The translations under genes were made by a program, and so were the position numbers. The notes beneath the pieces are model-generated. The model was not told the DNA's origin. It saw nothing but the letters and a program-made list of their open reading frames with translations, and did no database searches. Of a DNA stretch of 59,806 nt, positions 14,982 to 23,000 are shown piece by piece. Source of the DNA: a virus; the IMG/VR virus record IMGVR_UViG_3300046171_000176, positions 1-59,806 of that record; one strand, written 5' to 3'. The stretch's first letter is position 1. Each line of letters begins with the position of its first letter.

Positions 14982-16674
14982 TTATCCTAACTGGGGCGAT
15001 ACAGACGTATATAAGAAAACAATATCTGGTGGCTATTTAGTTAATGGTGAAACACCAAAAGATGCTTATATGCGTGTTTGTACAGCTGTATCAAAGCGTT
15101 TAAATCGCCCAGAACTAACTGAAACTTTCTTTGAATATATATGGAAGGGTTGGCTATGTTTAGCGTCTCCTGTGCTGTCTAATACAGGTACAGATCGAGG
15201 TCTACCTATATCATGCTTTGGTATAGATGTTGGCGATTCGATATATGAGATTGGTATGAAAAATCTCGAGATGATGCTACTTGCAAAACACGGCGGCGGA
15301 GTTGGTATCGGAGTAAATATGATTAGACCCGCCGGAGCTAATATAACTGGAAATGGAACATCTGATGGAACTGTGCCGTTTTGTAAAATTTACGATAGCA
15401 CTATACTTGCCACGAATCAAGGATCTGTCCGAAGAGGAGCTGCAAGCGTTAACATTAATATTGACCACCCCGACTTTGAAGAGTGGTTGGAAATACGTGA
15501 ACCTAAAGGAGACATTAATCGTCAGTCGCTCAACCTACACCAGTGTGCTGTGGTCGGCGATAAATTCATGCGAAAACTTGATACAGGTGATAAGAATGCA
15601 AGAAGATTATGGGGAAAGCTATTACAAAAGCGAAAAGCAACTGGAGAGCCTTATATTTTATTTAAGGGAAATACAAACAAAAATAATCCAGATGCATACA
15701 GAAAGCATGGGTTAAAAGTTCACATGACAAACATATGTAGTGAGATAACATTACACACTGATGAATCTCATTCATTTGTTTGCTGTCTATCATCATTAAA
15801 TTTAGCCAAATATGATGAATGGAAAAACACTAATCTAATATATGATAGTATATGGTTTTTAGATGGCGTGTTAGAAGAGTTTATACAAAAATCAAAAGGT
15901 AAAGTTGGCTTTCATAATTCTGTAAGATCTGCTGAAAAAGGTAGAGCATTAGGATTAGGAGTTCTTGGATGGCATACATATTTACAAGAACAAGGATTAC
16001 CGTTTGAAGGATTATTATCACAATATGAAACAAGAAGGATATTTTCACAAATTAAAATCGAATCTGAGAGAGCTTCCATGGCGCTTGCTGAGACTTTTGG
16101 CGAGCCTCTTTGGTGTCGTGGGTCTGGGTATCGTAACACTCATCTTCGTGCTATCGCACCTACTGTCAGTAATAGCAAGTTGTCTGGAAACGTTTCTCCC
16201 GGAATTGAGCCGTGGGCTGCTAACGTATTCACAGAGCAGTCTGCAAAAGGTACATTTATTCGCAAGAACCCTACGCTTAAAAAGGTACTCAGACGACATA
16301 AAATCGACACGGAAAAAGTCTGGAACAAAATCTTAAAAGATGGTGGTTCAGTACAAGGATTAAAAGAATTAGATAATATAACGCTAGGTAAATATAATGA
16401 TATACCAGCTAAAGATGTATTTAAAACTTTTAAAGAAATAAATCAATTAGAGTTAGTTAATCAAGCAGGTATACGTCAACAATATATTGACCAATCTGTT
16501 TCATTAAACTTAGCTTTTCCTGCTGTAGCTACACCAAAATGGATTAATAAAGTCCATATGGAAGCTTGGAAGAAAGGTATTAAAACTTTATATTATATGC
16601 GAACAGAATCTGTTCTGAGAGGAGATATTGCCGATTCAGCAATGGATGAAAATTGTTTAGCGTGTGACGGATAA
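14950..16674 (+). CDS. nrdA: Ribonucleotide reductase, class I large subunit
   Basis: A 574-aa alpha subunit. Active-site cysteines: C89 (ISCFG), C263 in the NICSE motif that holds the thiyl radical, and the partner Cys in CCLSSLNL (about 280). The C-terminal ENCLACDG gives the C569-x2-C572 pair reduced by thioredoxin or glutaredoxin. The N-terminus begins directly at the ten-stranded barrel region, so the ATP-cone for dATP inhibition is missing and the enzyme should not be shut off by dATP. It is the last gene of the early unit, followed by a terminator. Confidence 0.92.
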   Translation: MWNNNWKKGIDYPNWGDTDVYKKTISGGYLVNGETPKDAYMRVCTAVSKRLNRPELTETFFEYIWKGWLCLASPVLSNTGTDRGLPISCFGIDVGDSIYEIGMKNLEMMLLAKHGGGVGIGVNMIRPAGANITGNGTSDGTVPFCKIYDSTILATNQGSVRRGAASVNINIDHPDFEEWLEIREPKGDINRQSLNLHQCAVVGDKFMRKLDTGDKNARRLWGKLLQKRKATGEPYILFKGNTNKNNPDAYRKHGLKVHMTNICSEITLHTDESHSFVCCLSSLNLAKYDEWKNTNLIYDSIWFLDGVLEEFIQKSKGKVGFHNSVRSAEKGRALGLGVLGWHTYLQEQGLPFEGLLSQYETRRIFSQIKIESERASMALAETFGEPLWCRGSGYRNTHLRAIAPTVSNSKLSGNVSPGIEPWAANVFTEQSAKGTFIRKNPTLKKVLRRHKIDTEKVWNKILKDGGSVQGLKELDNITLGKYNDIPAKDVFKTFKEINQLELVNQAGIRQQYIDQSVSLNLAFPAVATPKWINKVHMEAWKKGIKTLYYMRTESVLRGDIADSAMDENCLACDG

Positions 16675-16678
16675 TAAT

Positions 16679-16711
16679 TAAGGGGCTTTTTTTAAGGCCC
16701 CTTTTTTTTAT
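16679..16711 (+). terminator. Rho-independent terminator
   Basis: AAGGGGC (ending at 16686) pairs with GCCCCTT, closing a T-rich loop, and is followed by a run of eight T. The stem extends inward with a G.U and two A-T pairs. It lies between the convergent nrdA and endolysin units and its T-run faces the + strand, so it ends early transcription. Confidence 0.9.
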
Positions 16712-16720
16712 TTCTATTTG

Positions 16721-16759
16721 TTATTTACAAATGCAAAAGGGACAATTACAATTTTTCAT
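16721..16759 (-). CDS. Possible 12-aa cysteine-rich peptide
   Basis: ATG at 16759 opens MKNCNCPFCICK and stops at 16721. Four of 12 residues are Cys in a C-x-C-x2-C-x-C pattern, which could bind a metal. It follows the endolysin by 7 nt and is the last frame of the late unit. Very short, so only a weak call. Confidence 0.25.
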   Translation of the reverse strand: MKNCNCPFCICK

Positions 16760-16766
16760 AGTTTCA

Positions 16767-17231
16767 TTATATTACTTTATAAGCTGTTTTATTATTTTCG
16801 TCTTTATATGCTAATAAGCATTTATTTCTATTAGCTTCTTCATTTACATAACTTACATGAATCCAATCTGGGTTGTCAGAATTTCCAAATTCCCATATCA
16901 TCTGATCGAACGATAAATTATTCTTTATATATTCATACATATCAGCATTACTCATATAACCATACACATCATCAATATCAATTGCTTGGCCTTTACAATG
17001 TTGTGAATTAGAACTCCCACCGATTGCTTTATTTAATTCAGGTCCGCGATAGAATGAATTTATTTTTATTGGTCCGCCTACATGCTTTCTTAATGGTTCA
17101 AAAATCTTTTCAGCTAATAATTCCATATTAGTTAAATGAGTTTTTGTTGGATCATTATTTAAACCTAATCTCAAAGCAGTAATGCTATACACACCCTCTT
17201 TATATGAGATATGCTCGCTTATGTTTTTCAT
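16767..17231 (-). CDS. M15-family peptidase endolysin
   Basis: A 154-aa zinc peptidase of the M15 (D-Ala-D-Ala carboxypeptidase-like) family. Zinc ligands H78 and D85 lie in SNSQHCKGQAIDID and H125 in DWIHVSY; FYRGPELNKAIGG is also typical. It cuts peptide cross-links in the host wall. It is the last sizeable gene of the late unit, next to membrane proteins that may release it. No signal peptide is seen, so it needs a holin. Confidence 0.85.
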   Translation of the reverse strand: MKNISEHISYKEGVYSITALRLGLNNDPTKTHLTNMELLAEKIFEPLRKHVGGPIKINSFYRGPELNKAIGGSSNSQHCKGQAIDIDDVYGYMSNADMYEYIKNNLSFDQMIWEFGNSDNPDWIHVSYVNEEANRNKCLLAYKDENNKTAYKVI

Positions 17232-17237
17232 TTAATT

Positions 17238-17552
17238 TTATTTTTTTGCGTTGTCTATTTCTAACTTCTTAACAACTTCTTTTAATGTTTCAACATCTTC
17301 TTGCAAATACATTATTCTTAAATCTTGTTTAGCATCATCTGGTAAAGCACCCATTTCTCCTCTTGGCCATTTAATTCTAAATTCTTCATTAAGTGCTACA
17401 GCATCTTGCATTCTAATTACATCTAATTGTAATTGTGCTATTTCAGCTGTTAGTGTAAACCAAACACCAGCAATTGATACAATACCAAATACTGCCCCAA
17501 TTACTGCTTTGATATCTAACGATACTTTTGATTTTTCTGTGAGTTCTGACAT
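17238..17552 (-). CDS. Membrane protein with coiled coil, holin- or spanin-like
   Basis: A 104-aa protein with one membrane segment at about 16-36 (AVIGAVFGIVSIAGVWF) and a C-terminal helical, coiled-coil-prone region. It lies 6 nt upstream of the endolysin. The start resembles the 93-aa proteins at 17901 and 18608 (S-E-x-T/K-x-x-V-x-L-D-I/L-K), so the three look paralogous. A lysis role is inferred from context. Confidence 0.6.
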   Translation of the reverse strand: MSELTEKSKVSLDIKAVIGAVFGIVSIAGVWFTLTAEIAQLQLDVIRMQDAVALNEEFRIKWPRGEMGALPDDAKQDLRIMYLQEDVETLKEVVKKLEIDNAKK

Positions 17553-17553
17553 A

Positions 17554-17898
17554 TTAATTTGTTGATACTCTTCTTAATCTAGGAACAACTACACCATCAA
17601 TTACATTTTGTACATCTTCATAGCGTACTTTTAATTGCATAGATAAATCCGCTTGCCATGTAGCAACAGGTCTACCATTTTTTAATATTATAATTGCCGG
17701 TACTGATCTAATTGCTTTTCTTATACTTACTGGTTGATCTTCAAAATTTACTTTTAAAATTGTTGCTCTTTTTAATTTATCTACATCTTGATAATGATTT
17801 CTAGAATTCCATGATGAATTCATATATAATACTGTCATTTCTTGTGAAAATGAAATTGATGTAAATAATAATAAAATTAAAGTAATTAAATTTTTCAT
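17554..17898 (-). CDS. Secreted thioredoxin-fold-like protein without CxxC
   Basis: A 114-aa protein with a signal peptide (MKNLITLILLLFTSISFSQ, cleavage after about residue 19-20). The remainder looks like a thioredoxin fold: LYMNSSWNSRNH where CxxC would be, LKVNFEDQP, and SVPAIIILKNGRPVATW with the typical cis-proline. Both active-site Cys are absent, so redox activity is unlikely. The C-terminal half lies outside the duplicated 707-bp unit and is intact here. Possibly a periplasmic factor in lysis or host-cell alteration. Confidence 0.55.
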   Translation of the reverse strand: MKNLITLILLLFTSISFSQEMTVLYMNSSWNSRNHYQDVDKLKRATILKVNFEDQPVSIRKAIRSVPAIIILKNGRPVATWQADLSMQLKVRYEDVQNVIDGVVVPRLRRVSTN

Positions 17899-17900
17899 AT

Positions 17901-18182
17901 TTATTTTTTTGTTAGCTCATAAAGCTTTTCATCTATTTTGTCAAGCTTTTCTGCATTTTTGTCTACCTTTTCGTCTATATCAATTATTGTAGAACGAATT
18001 AATTCATCTTTTAAATCAAATTCAGTTCTTGATACTTGAGGCTCAGGTAATTGTTTAGCGAGTTCTATATCAGCTTGTAATGCAAAATAAGTTGCAGCTA
18101 ATGCAATTGCTCCTCCAACAATCATTCCGATAGTTTTAAGGTCAAGTTGTACTTCTGTGTCTTCCGATAATTTTTTTGCCAT
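17901..18182 (-). CDS. Membrane protein with coiled coil (93 aa), copy 1
   Basis: A 93-aa protein with a single membrane segment (about 18-36, IGMIVGGAIALAATYFAL) and an acidic helical C-terminal half with heptad spacing (DEKVDKNAEKLDKIDEKLY). The topology fits holin- or spanin-type lysis proteins. It is identical in sequence to the product at 18608-18889 because both lie in the duplicated unit, and similar in layout to the 17238-17552 protein. Confidence 0.6.
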   Translation of the reverse strand: MAKKLSEDTEVQLDLKTIGMIVGGAIALAATYFALQADIELAKQLPEPQVSRTEFDLKDELIRSTIIDIDEKVDKNAEKLDKIDEKLYELTKK

Positions 18183-18213
18183 GATGTTAAGTTTGTATAA
18201 TATATGTAATTAC

Positions 18214-18358
18214 CTATTTTTTACGTCTTTTAAGATTTTTTACTCTTCTAGGCTTACCAGCTGGTTGGCCTAATCTTTTCTTTTCTGCAATCTTTTTTCT
18301 TTTTTCAGATGCTGACATTTCACCTGATGTTTTTGGAGTTTTAGATGATATTCTTTTA
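18214..18358 (-). pseudogene. 3' remnant of the small basic protein gene
   Basis: This matches the last 48 codons of the 18921-19199 gene (offset 707 bp) but lacks its start, which was left outside the duplicated unit. It overlaps the chimeric frame at 18270-18605 in another reading frame. Confidence 0.7.
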
Positions 18359-18605
18359 CTTGCCATGTAGCAACAGGTCTACCATTTTTTAATATTATAA
18401 TTGCCGGTACTGATCTAATTGCTTTTCTTATACTTACTGGTTGATCTTCAAAATTTACTTTTAAAATTGTTGCTCTTTTTAATTTATCTACATCTTGATA
18501 ATGATTTCTAGAATTCCATGATGAATTCATATATAATACTGTCATTTCTTGTGAAAATGAAATTGATGTAAATAATAATAAAATTAAAGTAATTAAATTT
18601 TTCAT
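18270..18605 (-). CDS. Chimeric truncated thioredoxin-like protein
   Basis: The first 82 residues equal those of the 17554-17898 protein, including the signal peptide. After the duplication junction (18358/18359) the frame runs into the basic-gene remnant in a different frame, adding 29 lysine-rich residues ending KEKRLQKRKD. It is a by-product of the duplication; whether it is stable or functional is unknown. Confidence 0.6.
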   Translation of the reverse strand: MKNLITLILLLFTSISFSQEMTVLYMNSSWNSRNHYQDVDKLKRATILKVNFEDQPVSIRKAIRSVPAIIILKNGRPVATWQVKEYHLKLQKHQVKCQHLKKEKRLQKRKD

Positions 18606-19065
18606 ATTTATTTTTTTGTTAGCTCATAAAGCTTTTCATCTATTTTGTCAAGCTTTTCTGCATTTTTGTCTACCTTTTCGTCTATATCAATTATTGTAGA
18701 ACGAATTAATTCATCTTTTAAATCAAATTCAGTTCTTGATACTTGAGGCTCAGGTAATTGTTTAGCGAGTTCTATATCAGCTTGTAATGCAAAATAAGTT
18801 GCAGCTAATGCAATTGCTCCTCCAACAATCATTCCGATAGTTTTAAGGTCAAGTTGTACTTCTGTGTCTTCCGATAATTTTTTTGCCATGATGTTAAGTT
18901 TGTATAATATATGTAATTACCTATTTTTTACGTCTTTTAAGATTTTTTACTCTTCTAGGCTTACCAGCTGGTTGGCCTAATCTTTTCTTTTCTGCAATCT
19001 TTTTTCTTTTTTCAGATGCTGACATTTCACCTGATGTTTTTGGAGTTTTAGATGATATTCTTTTA
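18359..19065. repeat. Tandem duplication, copy 2 (707 bp)
   Basis: The second copy of the unit at 17652-18358, ending in CTTG at 19066-19069. This copy keeps the complete 3' end of the small basic gene, while copy 1 keeps the complete 3' end of the thioredoxin-like gene; thus one full set of each gene survives. Confidence 0.85.
18608..18889 (-). CDS. Membrane protein with coiled coil (93 aa), copy 2
   Basis: The protein sequence is identical to that of 17901-18182. It lies wholly inside the duplicated unit and also keeps its upstream leader. Two copies would double its dose, which could matter for lysis timing if it is a holin or spanin. Confidence 0.6.
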   Translation of the reverse strand: MAKKLSEDTEVQLDLKTIGMIVGGAIALAATYFALQADIELAKQLPEPQVSRTEFDLKDELIRSTIIDIDEKVDKNAEKLDKIDEKLYELTKK

Positions 19066-19199
19066 CTTGGTCTACAATATGGTGTGCCACGCTTTTCACC
19101 TGCACGTCTACCGCAAGGCTTACCAGTTCTGACATCTATCCACTTTTCTTTAAACCAACGTTTAAGTGAAGCGCCTTTTTTAGTTTTTCTTACTGCCAT
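18921..19199 (-). CDS. Small basic protein, DUF5872-like
   Basis: A 92-aa, Lys/Arg-rich protein with WIDVRTGKPCGR and TPYCRPSKRISSKTPKTSGE, a pattern shared with small phage proteins of the DUF5872 type. Likely binds DNA or is packaged in the virion, given the charge and location next to virion genes; function not established. It overlaps the next gene by 20 nt. Confidence 0.6.
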   Translation of the reverse strand: MAVRKTKKGASLKRWFKEKWIDVRTGKPCGRRAGEKRGTPYCRPSKRISSKTPKTSGEMSASEKRKKIAEKKRLGQPAGKPRRVKNLKRRKK

Positions 19200-19428
19200 T
19201 TATTAACTTTTTAGCTTTATTTCTAGCACATACCATTTTCTTAGCATAGCTAGGGTTCTTTTTTCTATTAAAAACATATTGTTGATTCAAACTACCAACA
19301 ATCTTTTGTATATTACCTTTTCTAGATTTTACCATCCATTTAGCTAATGCTCCGCAAGATAAACTTTTAAATTTACCTTCAGCATCAGGAGCATCAGAGT
19401 CTTTCCAAGTTGGTCTATTTTTTGCCAT
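19180..19428 (-). CDS. Small basic protein (82 aa)
   Basis: An 82-aa basic protein with LSCGALAKWMVKSRKGN and VCARNKAKKLI. It has two Cys and overlaps its neighbours by 20 and 14 nt. It belongs to a set of six basic genes between the lysis genes and the ejection protein gene. Similar ORFs are common in marine phages; no function is known. Confidence 0.6.
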   Translation of the reverse strand: MAKNRPTWKDSDAPDAEGKFKSLSCGALAKWMVKSRKGNIQKIVGSLNQQYVFNRKKNPSYAKKMVCARNKAKKLINGSKKN

Positions 19429-19696
19429 GTTTTTTTCTTACTTTATTTTTACAAGCCGTAGCTATTTTAGATTGCTTTGGTTTTTTACCATATCTAGCTC
19501 TTTGTTCCATTACAGTTAATATCTGTATTTTTCTAGCAAAAGACTTACTAGATCCCATAACCTTTCTGCATGTAGCATTAGCGTCAGCTACACTAGCATA
19601 TTTAATACTAACTGTATCTTTCGGATTTTCGTCTGTATATAAGCGTCTACTACTGCCTTTAGGTTTTTTACCTGTACCTTTTTTAGGTTCAGCCAT
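19415..19696 (-). CDS. Small basic protein (93 aa)
   Basis: A 93-aa Lys-rich protein with PKGSSRRLYTDENPKDTVSI, seen in small virion-associated phage proteins (DUF5824-like in part). It overlaps the following gene. Nucleic-acid binding or structural role inferred only from charge and place. Confidence 0.6.
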   Translation of the reverse strand: MAEPKKGTGKKPKGSSRRLYTDENPKDTVSIKYASVADANATCRKVMGSSKSFARKIQILTVMEQRARYGKKPKQSKIATACKNKVRKKHGKK

Positions 19697-19881
19697 TATT
19701 TTAATAGTTTAGCCTGTTTATATGCTTTCATTAAAGATTTTTTAGGTAATTCATTTATATGGTAAACATATACACTTCTTTTAGTGTGTGTTTTACCAGA
19801 CATTAATTTACCTTTAGCATCTTTGTGTGTGGCACCGTGAAATATAGTACCGTCTTTTTTAAAATGTGGAACACCTTTCAT
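19696..19881 (-). CDS. Small basic protein with KGVPHF start (61 aa)
   Basis: ATG at 19881 gives a 61-aa protein, MKGVPHFKKDGTIFHGATHK. A longer frame reaching 19956 would overlap the preceding gene and lacks an ATG, so it is rejected. The KGVPHxxKDG motif is common in small phage and large-virus proteins of unknown function. Confidence 0.6.
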   Translation of the reverse strand: MKGVPHFKKDGTIFHGATHKDAKGKLMSGKTHTKRSVYVYHINELPKKSLMKAYKQAKLLK

Positions 19882-19885
19882 AATA

Positions 19886-20017
19886 TTATTTTTTAGATTT
19901 GTTACCCCAATTTTTAGCGCCAACTTTTCTACACTTTGCAATAGCGCCACTAGCATATGCTGATGGAAATACTTTATACCTTGCTTTTACTTTTTTATAA
20001 CATGCATCTTTTGCCAT
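19886..20017 (-). CDS. Small basic protein with KDACYKKVKARYKVFPSAYA motif (43 aa)
   Basis: A 43-aa frame starts at ATG 20017 and stops at 19886. It carries KDACYKKVKARYKVFPSAYA and SGAIAKCRKVGAKNW, a motif often seen in tiny marine phage genes. It sits 2 nt after the 2286-aa gene end. Two Cys; function unknown. Confidence 0.65.
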   Translation of the reverse strand: MAKDACYKKVKARYKVFPSAYASGAIAKCRKVGAKNWGNKSKK

Positions 20018-20019
20018 AA

Positions 20020-23000
20020 TTATTTTATTTTTCTTTTTACTATTGTTCTGCCTTTTCTTCTTTTTACTTGTTTTTCTTTTTTATCTTTTTCATTTTCTAT
20101 TCCTAATTCCCATGATCCCCATCCCATCAATAATGCCGTGCTTTGCCACCATTCTGCTTCATCACTCATTGCAGCTTCTATATTTTGTGCTTTTCTTAAT
20201 GCTCTATCTAATGGAAAATTAAATGTTGCTGATGCAGTTTGTGCTGCTGCTGACAATGCTGGATTATCTAATTTAGGTTCAAATACATTTTTGGGTGTAA
20301 CATATTTCATAGAATAACCTGCTCCTCTTAATCTTGTAAGTTTACCATACAATGGTGGAGATACTGTTAATGTTTTCCAAGCTGCTTGTTGGAAATCAGG
20401 GTTAGGTTTTTTAGATTGTTTAGCTATTTCCATTGCTACATTTTTTGCAGCTACAATAGCATTACCTGTCAAACCTGAACCTCTTAATAGTGAATCCGCC
20501 ATACCATTACCTATATCACTAGCTTTTGAAACTATTTTTTCGTCATCGTCATCATCGGCAAATGCTAATGCAAATACGGCTTTTTGCATAGCGTTAAATA
20601 TTAAGTTTTGTATTGTACTGTAATAAAGTATTTTACTTAATTTTTCTTTAGGATCGCCTCTACCATCAATAAGATCTTGGGCGTTTCTTTTTATAATTCT
20701 ATTATACTGCATTGGTGTATTAGCAAATGCTAACATAAATCTTCCTAAATTACCAGCTTGTTGTTCAGATATTCTATCTGGTCTACTAGATTGCTGTGTT
20801 TCTTCGGTTATAGCTTTAAAATCTAAAAATGCTTGTTTTTTAGCATCTGCTTCAGACATACCGTCTTTTATATATGTTTTAATCCTATTTCTATACATCG
20901 TTGCACCACCAGAAGCAATTGCAAAACTATCAGCCATTTTAGTAAGTATAAAACCTTTATTTAATAAATAACTAATTGTACCCTGCACACCACCTTTTTC
21001 TGCAGCTAATGCTAATTCGCTTTCATTAATATTTATTTTATTACCACCTCTTCTTTCCTGTAAGTAATCTGAATTAAATATTTCAACAAAATCAGCCCAA
21101 TACTGTGGTTGATTTGCAAACGCCTGTGCAGCTCTTAATGGATTATTGTCTTTATAGTTTATATAGTTTACATTTGAAATCATCTGTAATGCGGCAGATC
21201 TAGTATTTAAGAACATAATTGTTCCTACAGATCCGTTAACCCAATCATTCCAGGCTTGTAAATTTTTATCACCACCCCATTTTTTATTAGAGCCGTTTTT
21301 CATTCTTTGCAATGTAGCTTTTACATTCTTAACCCAGTTCTTACCGTATGCAGCCTCTAATTTAAACATGTTTTCTTTACTAAATAATATATCAACATTA
21401 TTTTGCCAAGCTTCTAAATGTTTACTTCTTTTATCTCCGTTTAATAATGACATTAAATCTATAGCAACATTACCACCCATCCAGCTTTCTTGTGGTTTTG
21501 GATAACCGTCGCCTTTAGTTATATTAATTAGCTCTGTAGCAAAAGCTAATAATTCTTTATCATTTTTAACTTCATTAACTAATTCTCTTACATCTTTTTT
21601 AGATAGCCCAGGTATTTCCATGCTTTGCCTTGTCCATGCATAAACTCTTACAGCTTGATCGTTCGTATAATCTCCACCTTTAGTAAACTTTTTTAATCTT
21701 TTAGGCACATTACTAAATTGCTTTTTTAATGCCATGAAGTCATTCATCATTGCTGACTTTTCTCTTGTTATACTTTCCATAGCTGCATTGTATGGATCAT
21801 ATAAATACTTTTTATAAAACTCTAATTGTTTTTCTCCCTTTTTGCCTTTAGCTAATGTTTTATGCATTAATCCACCAAAGTCTTCAGCTCCAGGTGGTAT
21901 AAAATAATCACCAAAAGATTTTCTAACTTTTGATCCTCTTGCTTCTGCCTTAGCTTGATTAAATACTTTTTCAGCACCTATACCTGTTGCACTTTCAAGA
22001 TATTGATTAAATTCTTTATTTATATCAACTTCAGCTGTTCTTGCTTTGCTAGCTTCTATGTTTGCTTTGTCTATCTTTTCAAGATTTTCTATAACTTCTT
22101 TATTACTTGGCTTTTTCTTTTTAGAAAAACTTAATTGTTCTTTTTTAGGTGCTAATTTATTTGCATTTAATGTGGCTTTACTAATATCAGGGTATCTTTC
22201 TTTTATATAAGTATCAATTGCATTTTTTGCCTGAACTGGCGTAATTTCATCTTTTATTTGTTCAAATATTAAATCAGATTGTTTTTCATATACATTTGCA
22301 TCAAATGATAATTTTGAAGGAACAACAACATTATATTTTTCAGCATGAGTTATACCTTCTTGCTTTATAGCATTAGGGTTTAATTTAACAACTTCATTAT
22401 ATAATCTTATATTAGAACTTGGTACTTCTTTCCAAGATATTTTTCCGTTAATAGCTTCTTGTATTTTTTGTTCTAAAAGCGGGTGTAGCTCTGATTTAGA
22501 TTTGTACTTTTTACCATTTAAATCATACGTTAAATCAACTTTATAATGACTATCTGTTCTGTTTTTTCCTTCACCACTTTTTAATGCAATTTGTATATAG
22601 TTATCAGCTAACCAATTTGCCATTGCTGTTTTAGTATCAGCATCTTTAATTTTAGAATATACACCAACTAATTTTGCAAATTGACCATGTTGCAATATGT
22701 GTTCTTCTAATATTTTTATTGCACCTTGTTCTAACCCAATTAGCTGAGCCATATTTCTTGTTGTAGCACCATTAGCATTTTGATTATAAACAACTAATCC
22801 AGTAGCTTTAGGATCAATAGCGTACATATCTGATAAAATATCTAATGCACCTTTAAAATTACTTTTAAAATTTTCCCTAATATTTAAATTCTTATTTAAA
22901 TTTTTTGTTTTTTGGCTTTTAATTACCATTGTCCAAGGAAATGCTTCTTCAACTTTTTTACCCTTAGTGGTTAAAGGTAATCCCAATTCTTCTTTTATTT

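Larger units (their letters stand above)
17652..18358. repeat. Tandem duplication, copy 1 (707 bp)
   Basis: This stretch is repeated at 18359-19065 with no difference found in the parts compared. CTTG occurs at both junctions (17652 and 18359), so the copies joined at a 4-bp microhomology. It contains most of the thioredoxin-like gene, the 93-aa membrane gene and the end of a small basic gene. It is either a recent duplication or an assembly artefact. Confidence 0.85.

Noticed and set aside
19882-19956. N-terminal extension of the KGVPHF protein
   Set aside because: It overlaps the clear 43-aa gene at 19886-20017 and lacks an ATG; ATG 19881 is preferred.
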